A stretch of 64,000 bases of DNA from Ceratopteris richardii (GCA_020310875.1 CM035431.1:13739781-13803780); one strand, 5' to 3'. Positions 20,936 to 32,748 are shown, numbered from the stretch's first letter. Made by a program: numbers and translations. Notes: generated by a model not told the origin, from the letters alone.

Positions 20936-22600
20936 GAGGGCTAATGGTTGTGTCCAATAATGTGTTCTTGTGTGCTCCATTTGGATAGATATGTTATCCA
21001 AAATTCATAGTGGCCATGGAGATTTCATTGCTTGGAGGATCGATGGAGCTCCGAAGCATGAAATTGATCCTTCCCAAGGACCAAATGATGGAGAATAATG
21101 CAGTATGTGCTTCTTCTCATGGACCAATGGAAGGAGGTAGCATAAATTGGAGATATGTATTTTCCAATTGATGGTTGTTTTAAATTAAGGTTTGATCTTG
21201 TTTTCATTACCTTGCACTTCACCTTAAGAAAAAGTTCAATGTGGGCAAAGACATTCATAAATTGAGAATGTCTTTGCCCACATTGAACTTTTATATCTCT
21301 TTGAAAGGTAGAAAAGTAGTATGATTGTGCATGGATGCAAGGCATCCATGCATAGCAAGCTCAGAACTATTTGCATTTAGGTTAGTGCATAAACAAAGAC
21401 ACAATCATGAGATCTATGTATAGGTTAAATAAAGTAAACATATTCAAGATATAGACATTTATTCAAGAAAGGTTTCTAGAGAATAACTTTTTGGGATGCT
21501 AAAGTCTAGAAAATGGTGGGATATCTAACCCTAAAGTATTTGTAGCTATAGCATACCCAAGTTTCTGCTCAAGGAGCAAACCATTAGACTCCTTGACATG
21601 TCATTATGTGAGCACTAACTTAGGCTTGAAAAGTAAAACTTTTGGACATGCTATTTGTAAGGCTCATCATTAATGTGTTCCAAGATATTGATAAGATCTC
21701 ACTTCTAGGAAAGAATCCCGATGATTCTTAAGTGATAAAGAAGATGGTGAGGAATTCATTGTCCAATTATTTTCCATTGGTTTAATCATCAAAAGATTCT
21801 TGTAGTTTTAAGTATGAAATCAAAATGAAGTGTTGAGTTATGCTTAAAGTACTCTAATAACCATCGGTAGTAGTACTTAAGTCCAATGGTTGATATGACT
21901 TAAAACTGTATCAATATTAATGATATTTTTAGCTTTAGAATCTAAAAGGCATTAGCATATGCTTAGAATTGAGTTGAGGCAAAGATCTTTAAAATCCCAT
22001 AGGTACACCAACACGATTTTGATAACGTAAAAGCTCTTAACGATAAGGACTATCTTTATTAATGTCAAAAGGGCAACAAGACTTGATTAAGCTTGGCAAT
22101 GTTTGTTCAAGAACTTGCATTTGGAAATAATTTTACGTTTTCCCAAGTATTGGCAATCAAATTCCTTTTGAAAAACTTTCACTCGAGATTCATCTATTCA
22201 ATGGAAAGTATGAAAAGAGTAAGTTGTTGAGACTCTGAAGAAAGTTAAAAAGCTTCCAAGTATGTAGTCTACAATCATGATAATCATAATTCAATCTATG
22301 GAATTTATAAAGTATAGTTTACCTATCCACTAAGGGATTGTGGTGAAATCCAAAAAGCATGAGTGGATGCTTAGACTTAAGAATTAAAGAAATTCATGTA
22401 AAGTCCAAGCCATAGTAGCTACTTAAAGCTTTAGTAAGAAAGGAATATAAAGACAAGAAGTAAAAGGATCTTGTCACTACAAATTGATCAAGCTTAACCA
22501 ATAGAACTTGAATGTGAGAAATATAAGAACTTGGAGTTATACAAATTTGCGAAAGGATGCTCACAAACGCATGGTATAGACTATGAGGAAACATTCTCTC
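20936..22600 (+). mobile_element. Old copy of LARD-like element interior
   Basis: This stretch is a diverged copy of the non-coding interior of the element at 26.6-33.3 kb. Shared phrases appear in the same order: TTTGATCTTGTTTTCATTA at 21190 against 28070; AGCTTTAGAATCTAAAAGGC at about 21940 against AGCTTTGGAATCTAAGAGGC at 30120; CCCAAGTATTGGCAAT at 22142 against 30330; AAGCATGAGTGGATGCTTA at 22356 against 30547; and GAAAGGAATATAAAGACAAG at 22438 against 30635. Like the young copy it has no coding frame. It has no LTRs and is cut on the left by copia A. Similarity fades near 22560, where a copia reverse transcriptase motif begins. Confidence 0.7.
21231..21291. repeat. Perfect 26-bp inverted repeat with 9-base loop
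   Basis: The arms at 21231-21256 and 21266-21291 are exact reverse complements, separated by ATAAATTGA. The transcript of either strand could fold into a 26-bp hairpin. The equivalent place in the young copy near 28090 has only one loosely similar arm, so the palindrome seems local and recent. Confidence 0.9.
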
Positions 22601-22640
22601 TAGTTACAAAGATGACTACAATGAAAAATCCATAGAATGG
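22549..22640 (+). pseudogene. Copia reverse transcriptase scrap
   Basis: A short frame reads [19 protein letters not shown] followed by LVTKMTTMKN and a stop. This is the well-known start of the copia reverse transcriptase domain (VAKG-x-x-Q-x-x-G-x-D-Y-x-E-T-F). Nothing else of the element is recognisable on either side, and it directly follows the old LARD-like interior. Confidence 0.75.
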
Positions 22641-23870
22641 CATCATGGAAGAGCTAAGGAAGAGGTGGTATAAAAAATCTTCAAAGGTAGATCAATGCTT
22701 TCCATGGAATGAGAACTCAAACTCATGGGCGCATCCAACTATCATGGTCCTTCATCTCTCACATTACCTAGATAGTCTATCTGAATTGGTAAGGGTCCAA
22801 ATCAATATTACTATGTCCATCCATGGAAGCATATGACCTAGATAATGTGGGTAATGCAATGGATGTTGTTTACACTAGCCAAGGTGGTAATAACAATCTA
22901 CGCAAAAATCATCAAATTGTCTTGCCATTTTTCATGCAAAAATTTCACAAAAGCATTCGTTTTTCGTAATTAAGTACTTTCTTTAGCACTACCTGTCCAA
23001 AAATAGATACACATCAAGGAATCTTTTTGAGTCATATATACACACCAACAACTTTATATTCAATAGATCTACCATTTTGTATCACTTTAGGGGTTTAAAT
23101 AAACTAGTAGACCCCTTTCTATGCAAGCCCTCTACTTCCTTGAAAGTTTTCTTCTCACTTGCATTTGAATCAATCAATACAATAGATTAAGAAAATATAT
23201 TCTTGATGAAGCCTCGACCTCTTGACCATCCTTGAGGTATCACAATCTCATTCACACTCACACTCTGAATCACACTCACACTCTCACTCTCACTATCACT
23301 TTCAATCACAAGCTAATTCTTTGATTTTTGGCCTCTTCCTACTTGACACAAAAGAAAATTCCTTCAAATAGAGTTTATTGTCCCTAAGGAAGTGCATGAT
23401 CCACTAAATATATATAAAGTTAACTCTTCCCATGTTGCATGCAGAACTTGTGCAAAAGCATGCATTTGTAGTAGTCAAGTGTTTTCTTTAGCGGTACATA
23501 TCCAAAAATAGAACAAAATCATAAAAAAAACACATATCCAAAGATATCAAAAGGTATGCATGACAATGCATATTCTTCAAAATCATAGATTATAATATAA
23601 ATACAGAGGCGAAGTTTTTGAAGTACCTTAAAACTGGTAGTTTTCCAAGCTATATAGCTCAAAACAATGAACTAGATGTAGAGCCTTAAATGAGGATGTA
23701 GATAAATCCATATACAGCTTGAACCATATACAAATGTTGATTGGGTTGTATCCAAATAAGATTGGAGAAGTATAAGTGGATAAGCAATGATGGTATGAAA
23801 GAAGGGCATCTAATGGATGGAAAAGAAATAAACAATAGTTACCGTATCCTTCATAAAATTGGATTACATA
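22641..23870. other. No gene; weak direct repeats
   Basis: No coding region recognised. Two diverged direct repeats of about 80-90 bp lie at roughly 22926-23015 and 23447-23520, sharing TTTCTTTAGC and TCCAAAAATAGA segments; they could be remains of an old element. A CACACT/CTCACT simple-sequence tract lies at 23247-23318. Confidence 0.5.
23247..23318. repeat. CACACT/CTCACT simple repeat
   Basis: A run of variant hexamers such as CACACT and CTCACT forms a short impure microsatellite. Confidence 0.8.
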
Positions 23871-23879
23871 ACATTAGCA

Positions 23880-24090
23880 TATGTTATCGATGAAAGAATA
23901 TTGCTCAAGAAACTTTTGATTGAATTGAATTTGAAGGAAAATGAGTTTTAGATCATATGTGATAACATGCATAGTGTGTACCTTTTCAAGAACCCTATGT
24001 TCCATGCTAGGAGCAAGCCTAAAGAGGTACAATACCATGATATTAGACATAAGGTGTTGGTTAAGGAGGCGCCATTCCAATGCATAATTA
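23880..24090 (+). pseudogene. Copia RNase H C-terminal scrap
   Basis: A degenerate frame reads LLKKLLIELN and then, after a stop, DNMHSVYLFKNPMFHARSKP followed by KEVQYHDIRHKVL. This matches the end of copia RNase H, where a target-like DN-x-S followed by NP-x-FHARTKHI is standard. It runs into unrelated DNA after about 24090. It is plus strand, like the reverse transcriptase scrap at 22549, so both may come from one shattered element. Confidence 0.7.
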
Positions 24091-24589
24091 AAAAACCAAA
24101 AAATGGCACTTTTCCAAACTCTATAACTCAGAAGCTTGTGAAAATGTTCAACTCTTTGATCTCCACAGTAGTGTTAGAGATGACCTAGGTCTAAATCCAC
24201 GTCCAAGTATCACACTTGATCCTTACAAGTCTAGAAATTCTAGATGGAGTATAAAATCAGGGCATCTTTTTACAGTGAACTAAATCTAGAGCCTTAAACA
24301 CACTACTTAATTCATGATACACAAAAATTTTGATAGAGAAACTTTTATTCTCTTATGCATGCTCTACCTTTCTCTCATAAGACATTTCTCTTAATTTTTC
24401 CATCTTCACATTCAACTTTCAAAGAGAAAACATGATGTAGGTAAGGATTAGAGAGAGAATATAAAACCTACCATCCCTAAATTTTCTCTACCTGCATAAA
24501 ATGACCTAATTAATCATTCAACAAATTATCTTCACAATGTAATTTGGAAAGTTCAAAATGAGATATTTCAATTTCAAAAGCCCTATTAC

Positions 24590-25010
24590 ATGCACACACA
24601 TACACACATAGACATAGACATACAAAAACATATACTATTGTGAAGTAAGAATCAATGTTATGAGTAAAATAATTACAGTAGTTTTTAAACCACAATCATA
24701 GACACACACACACATAGAGATATAATTCTACATACTATCACACATACACATACTATTCTGAATTAAGAATCGATGCTATCATTTATGAAATCCTCATAGT
24801 TCTTAAATCACAAGCATAGATGCATAGATACAAACATGCACATACACATAGTATTACACATACACATACTATTGTGAAGTAAGAATTAATGCAAGTAGGA
24901 TATATAAAGATAGCTTTAAGATTGCATATATACACACAAACATATATGAGACAAATACATACACATAAACACACAGGCTCACATACATAGAAACACACTC
25001 ACATATATAT
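24590..25010. repeat. AC-rich degenerate tandem repeat, about 117-bp period
   Basis: Three degenerate units share ATACTATTGTGAAGTAAGAA-like segments at 24632, 24750 and 24866, spaced 116-118 bp, each followed by runs of CACACA and CATACA. Cys/Val-rich open frames on the minus strand here are just translations of the AC repeat. Confidence 0.75.
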
Positions 25011-26611
25011 AATGCTAAAACAAAAGGAGGAGCTAGAACTCATGCTATGTTTCAAATAATCATAATAATGCATGAACCTATTTTAAATCCTAAAATTAAA
25101 ATAGTAGTTCTATTGCTAAAAAAACGAAATTCTCGAGAAAGAGTATACACCATGCTTTTCATACGATGTTGTTAGTTTGCAAAAAACAATGTATCCTCTT
25201 ATACTGTATAACACAAGCATATTCTTAAGTAGAGATTCTACTTTGATTGCAAAAAATTCCAATCAAAAGTATAGATGATCGAAGAAATTACCGATCCAAA
25301 GACTTTAGATTCAAAAGTTTATTGCTAAAAAAACCTCCAAATTCTCATGCAAAAAAAACTATTCAAAATCATCAAAATAAGTTGATGTGACGTCAAAAAC
25401 TTCGATCGAATAACAAAGGGCATAATTATTCATAAACAATTCAATTATTGAATATTGAATAATGCAACCTTGCATAGAATTATACTTTTTAAAATGATGA
25501 GTGAAGATTATATTTATTGAGCTTTTTTTTTGGAAAAGCCAAACTTGTAGAAAAACACGTATTGATTATGGAATATATATCATCTACAAAGATTTAATTT
25601 TATTCATGTACAAAATGTTTGTACAACGATTAGTCCAAAAATCAACAAAAGTATCAAATAAGTCTAGTATAATGTGATGTTTTTTTTTCTTATCTTGATT
25701 GAAAATTTTAAACGTGTTTGTAGAGAAAAAAAATGGTTTGTGATATGGACATTCTTCAAGGCTTTGGAAATGCCCTAATAACCTTTCCTAAAAAATATGT
25801 TTTTTTTTGTATTGTAAGCCAGAGTATATGCTATTATATAGGTGATTGAATATTGATTACTTTCTTGGTAGTACATAGTTTGAGTTACATGTTAGTTTAT
25901 GCAATGTATAAAACAGGCATATTTACATGCACCGAGACGCACATTAAAATATGCCAATGCTGTTTGGAAGCTAATATCAATGAGATATTAGACACGAGCA
26001 AGCTGGAGTGATTTATCAAAGAGGATACCGTGATTCAAATGAGATGAATGTACGTAAAGGAACGTGTATTTTCTTATTTGCATGTGTAGGATAATGATAG
26101 AGATTACGGAATATACAACACCTTGTTATGCAGTTTGTATCATGAATGGAAATAGGAGCGCAAATCCTCACACACTGAGCGTGACATAGTACAAGAATTG
26201 GAAATTACTATGTATTAATACATGAAGATGATAGTGCATTCTCGAGCAATCGCATTAATGTACTACTACTTGACATATTAAAGTGGTTTGTAATGAGCTT
26301 TCGTAACTAAGAATGGGATTAAAATGGTGCGGAAATTCAACAGTAGTTCTTTAAACACGTAATAGCTACTTCATTACTGCGCGAGACTTAGTTATCAGCA
26401 GAGAGTGCTGCTAACCTGCCGAGAAGCATCTTGCATTACTAGTTCTCTATTGCTCCGCAAAGACATAGGAACGATGCTATAGACTTAGACATAGGAATGC
26501 TATGCACGTATCTATCAATGAATCTCCACATTGTAGCTAGAAAACGAACCAGCCGAGAAGAAGCCCGCTCTGCGTTGCTGCGAGTTATCGTTCTGAATTT
26601 CTTTTTGTATG
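25011..26611. other. No recognisable gene; insertion flank
   Basis: No motif recognised. The last few hundred bases before 26612 are less AT-rich and look like single-copy DNA. They continue, across the LARD-like insertion, at 33269. Confidence 0.5.
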
Positions 26612-26616
26612 GAAAC

Positions 26617-27160
26617 TGTAATAAAGTAAGTCTATGATCAAAGGAATCCGATGGCTTCAGACAGATCTGAAATCGGATACCGTTTGGTCACTCGTCTGTA
26701 GGACCAAAGATCTCAAGAGTAGACTCAAGCATAAGTCATGTGCTCTCATATTCAAGTAATCCACTTAGCCTAGTGGTTAAGTCTCATGGTTGTGAAGGAA
26801 GAGGTCTTGGGTTCAACTCCCATGGGGAGCATGGGAAGAGGGTTTTGCCCAAAGAGCTCTAGAGCCTTCTAACTCAAGTTAACGTGAGTTAACTTGAGTC
26901 CAGTGGACTTAACTCAAGAGGTGAGTACAACAACCACTAGTGGACTCTAGTGGAAGGTACTAAAGCAGTGGTCGAGATCACTCCAGCCACTACTAGACTC
27001 TAGTGGTGGATATGAAAGGAGTGGAAGAGATTGCACATGCACTTGTGGACTCTAGTTACATTTGTGGTCCTCATTAGTTCAAGCAGCTATATATACAGGC
27101 ATAAGGTTGGTTAGAGTCATCTCTCTAGCAGGTGGTGGTCGTAATCCTTGTTCTCTTGCA
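26617..27160 (+). repeat. 5' LTR of LARD-like element
   Basis: A 544-bp LTR. It contains a tRNA-like unit in its first half, CTAGTGG-type short repeats (about 26935-27060), a TATA-like CTATATATACAGGC at about 27090, and the TTCTCTTGCA end. Compared with the 3' LTR it has an extra 34-bp segment near 26878-26911 (itself an imperfect palindrome around GTTAACGTGAGTTAAC) and an extra GGTGGT near 27131. Confidence 0.92.
26759..26830 (+). promoter_or_regulatory. tRNA-like Pol III promoter unit in 5' LTR
   Basis: CCACTTAGCCTAGTGGTTAAG holds an A-box match (TTAGCCTAGTGG, 26765-26776). About 34 bases later GGTTCAACTCC (26810-26820) matches the B-box consensus GGTTCRANNCC exactly. Spacing and flanks (GGGTTCAACTCCC arm) resemble a degenerate tRNA gene. 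The acceptor stem does not close, so a functional tRNA is not expected; a Pol III promoter or SINE-derived insertion is. Confidence 0.75.
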
Positions 27161-27161
27161 T

Positions 27162-27174
27162 TGGTATCAGAGCC
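27162..27174 (+). promoter_or_regulatory. Primer-binding site of LARD-like element
   Basis: TGGTATCAGAGCC begins one base after the 5' LTR and is complementary to the 3' end of initiator tRNA-Met. Confidence 0.92.
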
Positions 27175-27334
27175 AAGCTCTCATGGTGACCTTGGGGGAC
27201 ATCATCACCTTCATAAGCGACTCCATCTTGCTCGGATCCGTCTGGGAGTTTCATCTCGCACCCCATGAGTCATGGCGACGCTGGCTATAGCTCAAGGCAG
27301 AGCTTACAAAAGATTTACCCTTTGATGTGCAGAG

Positions 27335-27770
27335 CAGAGGTTTCGAACTCCTGCCCCCCTGTTAGGAGCGCGCTGGTCTATCCACATCGCCACGGGCGTT
27401 CGCGTGAAGGATGATCGCAGCAGACCGTATTATCCGTAGTCCGTGCTGAAGAAGATCTCAGCCAGGAGCTAAAAGAAGACAATCAGAACTGCGAGCGGGG
27501 ATTGAACCCTCGTGGAGAGGATGGGAGGCGGACGTTTCATCAATCGCGCTACAAGCCTTTGGTAATTTAGAGGTCGACGCAGGGATTCGATCCCATTACC
27601 TCCCAAAGAGGAGGCTCTCCTCTTATCCACGAGGCCAAATCGATTGCTGTGTTGTAATTGAAGAAGGCAAAGATTCTGTTCTGAACGTGGCGTAGTAGAA
27701 GTGCTTTGAGGCACGGGACTTGAATCGGTGACCTCTAGGAGGGAAAAAACTCCATAACTTCTTACAACAC
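27335..27770 (-). other. Cluster of four tRNA-like units in the element leader
   Basis: Within 440 bp after the primer-binding site, four sequences on the minus strand carry B-box or T-arm-like motifs: AGTTCGAAACC (27339-27349), GGTTCAATCCC (about 27498-27508), GGATCGAATCC (27583-27593) and GATTCAAGTCC (27716-27726). Three also have A-box or D-arm-like sequence upstream, such as GTGGCGATGTGGATAG (near 27390), GTAGCGCGATTGATGAAACG (near 27550) and TTGGCCTCGTGGATAAGAGG (near 27635). The first has a CTCCTAA loop like tRNA-Arg(CCT); the third has a perfect CCTCC/GGAGG anticodon-type stem. Acceptor stems are imperfect and they are unlike each other, so they are tRNA-derived relics of several kinds, not copies of one. 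Confidence 0.65.
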
Positions 27771-28988
27771 AAAAAACCAACTGTTGTAGCCCGGAACCCG
27801 AGCTCTATTGAGTCTTAGGACTCTTCCTTAGTCAAAGAAGCAAGCAATAAAGAAAGCTAAAGTTTTTGAGCAAGTTTTTGAGCAAAGTGTGAAGGAAGTG
27901 GAGCTATGGAGTGAAGATCCGGAGGCCTTAGGTGATCAAAGTCAAATCAACTTTGAATTCGGACCAAAGACTTTAGTGAATAGCTCCTGGCAAGGATCAA
28001 GGGATGGACGAAGCTATGATCAAAGCTAAGTATTTTCCAGTTTTTGCTTGGCCTTAATGCTTGATTTATCTTGTTTTCATTATTCTACACTTAATCCTAG
28101 ATGCACATTGAAATAGCCAAGATTTCAATTGATTAAGTCTAGATTAGAATAATGAAATAATCCATTTCTCATTCCAAGCATTAGCTTGCATTAAGAAAAG
28201 ACTTGATTTCAAAAAGATCCTTGTGCATCAAAGAATGTATTTTGGTAGTTTAAATACATATTTCCTTTCCATTGAGTAAGTTTTCTATTGCACCTCAAGG
28301 GTATGTTTTTATATCATAGTGCATTAGGACAAAGGAAAGGATATTCATGCATCAGGATTGCATGATATACATTCTTAGTACAAGGAAAAAATCGTGCATC
28401 AAGCTTATGCATGATTGTTGTATTATTTTGGGCATGCAAAGAACATGCATGCATACGCATGTGAGCATATGCTTTTGCATGTAGATACATGCATTTGCAT
28501 GATAGAATGGAATGCTGTTTGCAAGTAGATATGAGAATGTACTCTCTTAGTATTTAGCTTACTTTATAAAGCTCGCAGTTTGACATTAGGGAAGACCAAG
28601 GACTAGTTAGTTGCAAAGACATACTAGTTCTAGTTTGCAACTCAAGTAATTAGTCGATTTCTTCCCAAGTTGATACTCCGCTATCAAAGACAAATACTTA
28701 ATGACAATTAAGTATGATAGATATCTGGCTAGGTATAAGTAAGCACTAGGAGAAAGTTAAGTAATAAATTTTCTTGATAACCAAGAAAATTTAAATTACT
28801 TGCAAAACTCGTTTGTGATGTATGATGACTCTAAGTCCCGGATGTACTTAGAAAGTCATGCGGCTAAGCTTTACTTGATTAGTTACATACTTTATGTAAA
28901 CTTCTCAAGCATCCCAAGGTTGGATGAGAAAGTCAACTATATTTCCAAGTTCCTTGAATACTCTTCTATTTAGAAGATTTCGAAAGTT

Positions 28989-29010
28989 AAAAAAAAAAAA
29001 AAAAAAAAAA
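28989..29010 (+). repeat. Poly-A tract
   Basis: A run of 22 A residues inside the non-coding interior of the LARD-like element. It has no visible poly-A-tailed insertion on its left, so it may be simple slippage. Confidence 0.9.
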
Positions 29011-32000
29011 GTTTCTTTGTGGTTTCAAGATTTGTGTCTCATGATGAAACCTCAGTAAGAGATTTTTTGGAATTAAGATATGAAATAGTCAAGCCTTCTA
29101 TTTCATGTGAGATCATTCTCCTACCATGTTTAAGATGAATTTATTGTTGGGAAGGTAGATGTTCCAAGTAGAGGATCTTAATTGATTCATGAACTCTTCC
29201 CAAAATACTCATAAATTCATATTATATGATAGGTCCAAGGAATGATGAAGGCAAAACCTCTTTAGGATATAAATGTTTTGCCAATATATAAAGGTACCAA
29301 TCTTTTATAAATGTTCATTTGATTTCATCAAGGGGTGATGGAAATCAAAGGTTAAACCTCAACATCAATTGATCCTTGACGTCAATAAAAGGATGTTAGG
29401 TTCTATAGTTGCATCTCTGGTAAATGATGCAACTAGCTAAGCAGTCTTTAGGAAATAATATAAGTTCCTAAAAGACTTGAAGTAAGTGTGAACTTTTCAT
29501 TTAGGAGTAGAAAGTTCCAAGAAATGGATTTTCAATCCATGAACTTCTCCTAAACAAGTTATAAAGTTCAAAGTTGTGTTCACAGTAACATTACTATTGG
29601 ATCAATCATCAATAGATGCTTGGACTTTAAACATCATTTTGATTAGTGAAATATGTTTAAAGGACTCTAGTAACATCTGAAGATTGACCAATAATAATGA
29701 GTTTTGTATCAAACTCAAGAATGGAAGTTGATATCACATAAATGAAAGTTCAACTTAAACTTAAACTTTCATAGTGGCATGGGAAACCATATCCAAAAGG
29801 TGATATTGAGTCTCTAGTTTGATACTCAGGAAATGAATACAATTGAATCAGTAAATTTTTTGGATATTATTTGAAAGAATTTCTTTCAAATGTTCTTTTA
29901 ATATTGCAAAAGATTCCAAGATAGAATCATTTGCTCAAGATATGTGATTCCTTAGAAGGAACCTCAAGTCTTTGAAGAATGACATTCTTTCAAGTATTGA
30001 GAATGAAATTCTTCATACTCCTTAGTCTGTAAGTAGTTCCTTAGCAATTCCCAAACCATCAGTATTGGTTAATTAAGTCCAAATAGTGATATAACCCAAA
30101 GGTATATCAAAGATTCTTAGCTTTGGAATCTAAGAGGCATTAGTGTATGCTTGGACTTGAGAAAGATCTCTAAAAATCCTGCAGGTAAGCAAAGAAGCTT
30201 AAAGATAGTTTAAGAGATCTTAAGATAAAGACTATAAGTCTTTATTTTTATCGCAAGATCAACCAGACTTGATCAATCTTGGCCATGATTGTCCAAGTAA
30301 TGTGCGATTAGAACTACTTTGTAGATTGCCCAAGTATTGGCAATAAAATTCCTTTTGGGAATTATTCACTCAAATTCCATTTATTCGATGGAAAACTGTG
30401 AAAAAGAGTAAATTGTTCCAAGTCTGAACAGAGTAAAGAAATTCCAAGAATGTAGTCTGCAACCGTGAAAATGGTAATTAAGTCTGTGGAAGGTAAAACA
30501 TAAGTGTTTACCTATCCTTAAAGGGATTTTTGGTACAAATCCAGAAAGCATGAGTGGATGCTTAAGACTTAAGCAGTAAAGAGATTCCTAAATAAAGTCC
30601 CCGGGGTAGGTATCTAAAGCAACAGTAAAGAAAGGAATCTAAAGACAAGAAGTCAAAAGCTCTTGTCGCTACAAAATTGGTCAAGGGTAAACCAATTGAA
30701 CTTGAATTCGAGAAAATTCAAGAACTTGGAATTCTGATTGATATTCTCGCAAAGAGGTTTTCAAGTTTCCACGGCAAAGCACATGATTCTGAGGTGATCA
30801 TGCGAAGGAATCAAAACCTAGGAAAATCTAGTTAGAGGTAATGCCTGAAACTTCCAATTCTTGTAAAAGAATTGAAGAAATAAGGTACTCTATCAAGAGA
30901 TGTTTAGACTTTAGGATAAGAATCACCCACACATTAAAGTGAATATAAAATAGGGTGGTATGGGACACCAGATTTTATACTCAGATTAATGTAGGAAAGA
31001 TGGAATGGGACATCGGACCATGGGATGATGATTATCTTTTAGTCCTAGTTTGGATTTTGAAGTTAGGTTTCATCCTCAAGGGAATTAGGACTTCAAGGCA
31101 AAGTTTAATTCGTAAAGGATGAAAGTAGTATCTTACAATACTTCAAGGTAACTTCAAGATTAAGGAAACTGAAGATATGAAGTAAGTAACTTCCAAGATC
31201 TTCATAGAACACTTCAAGTTTAAGTGTTATTGATAAAAAATATTTGATAAATTTCTGAAAGAAGTTGGACTTTGATTTTGAGTTGATCTTTTCAACTAAA
31301 GATTTAATTGACTAAGTCAAGCATCAAGTTCCTAGTGTAACTTGATAAAATTCACTCTTTTAGACTCAAAGAAATGCACAAGAATTGCATTCACGGAGTC
31401 AAAAAGATTGAATGTGACCTGAACTTAGTCTCAAGTGAAGCATTATTTGAATACAAAACTCATCAGTGTAACCTCAGTGGGTCGACACACTGATGTTGGT
31501 TACCACACTAGTATCTTGTGGTTGGATGATGTTTTTTATTTGCTTTGAATCTTTTTGAGAATCTAGTTTATTTTTCTTAAAGATAAAGTCAATGCTTCAA
31601 TATCTTATTGAAATAGATCGTTGAGAAGTTAAAGTCCTGAGTCAACTAGACTTTGACTCATAGCAAGTTTATGTATGTGCGAAGTTTGAATTGGTTGTAC
31701 AAAGTCTTAGTTATCTCTTTCCGCTTTCCAAATCTTTTGGAATTGACTCAGATATGGTATCTGATTCCTTTTGCAAAAGACCAGGGATAGCCGGTTAGAA
31801 TTAGATAACTAACTTGAACATCCTAGATAGATGTTATGTACAAGAACCTTTTCAATCTTCAAAAGATGATAAGTCTAAGTAGACTTATTCATTTGATTTT
31901 GCTTCAAGTTATAGCATAAATAATTTCCTAAAGTCCAGTATACTCTAGAATAGGGAAGTTAGGAATTGCTCATCAGATTGACAATTCCCAAGAACTTTCA

Positions 32001-32170
32001 GTTAACAGTCTTTGAGAAAAGTGTCCTAAGTTGGACAATTTTCATTTTGAATTTGAATTGGTGAAGTTAGTATGGTTGATTCCACCGAAATGGTAAACTT
32101 TCTCCTACAGTTTACATAGGATTTTTTCAACTCATTGGGACAGAGTAGTCCTCTAGTCGGGTTAAAAAAT

Positions 32171-32340
32171 CAAGTAACTGTTAGATAAAAGTAAACCATT
32201 GTACAGACATCTAAAGTTAGATGTATGGGACAACCAAATTTCAAGTTCTCCAAAACAAGTAACTGTTAGATAAAAGTAAACCATTGTACAGACATCTAAA
32301 GTTAGATGTATGGGACAACCAAATTTCAAGTTCTCCAAAA
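32171..32340 (+). repeat. Perfect 85-bp tandem duplication
   Basis: Units at 32171-32255 and 32256-32340 appear identical (starting CAAGTAACTGTTAGATAAAA). Identity implies a very recent duplication near the 3' end of the element interior. Confidence 0.92.
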
Positions 32341-32748
32341 CAAATTCAAGTGAATCAAGAATTCTCAAAGTCTTGCGAGGGATAAGAATCCCACCTTCAT
32401 TACTAAGACCATGCACCAGTTATGCCTAGAAATGGACTAGTAATTTGAATCCACCTAGTTCACATGTTTGTGCCTAGATCGCACATCCCGAAACTGTGAA
32501 TTAGCCAGGGATATCTGTTTAGATCCACCTTTATTATTCATTCACTATTTTGTACTTTGACTAGTTTATCAAAGTGCAAAGCGAGATAGTGTTTTGAATC
32601 ATTTTTGGGCAAGGATGCCACCACAGAGATGAGACATGTTCTTCCAGTTCTAGAACATGATCATGTTCTTCCAGTTTTAGACCATGAGGCTCGGGGGTTG
32701 CCTACAGTTATATATATAGCTTTATTTTCGAGGACGAAAATCTTTCCC

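Noticed and set aside
24510..24998. Cys/Val-rich short proteins on the minus strand
   Set aside because: They are translations of the AC-rich simple repeat.
27335..27770. Functional tRNA genes
   Set aside because: Acceptor stems do not close and the first and last units deviate in the arms; they lie inside a retroelement leader. Treated as tRNA-derived relics.
27469..27780. 103-codon minus-strand open frame
   Set aside because: It runs across the tRNA-like cluster and has no protein motif; the openness is incidental.
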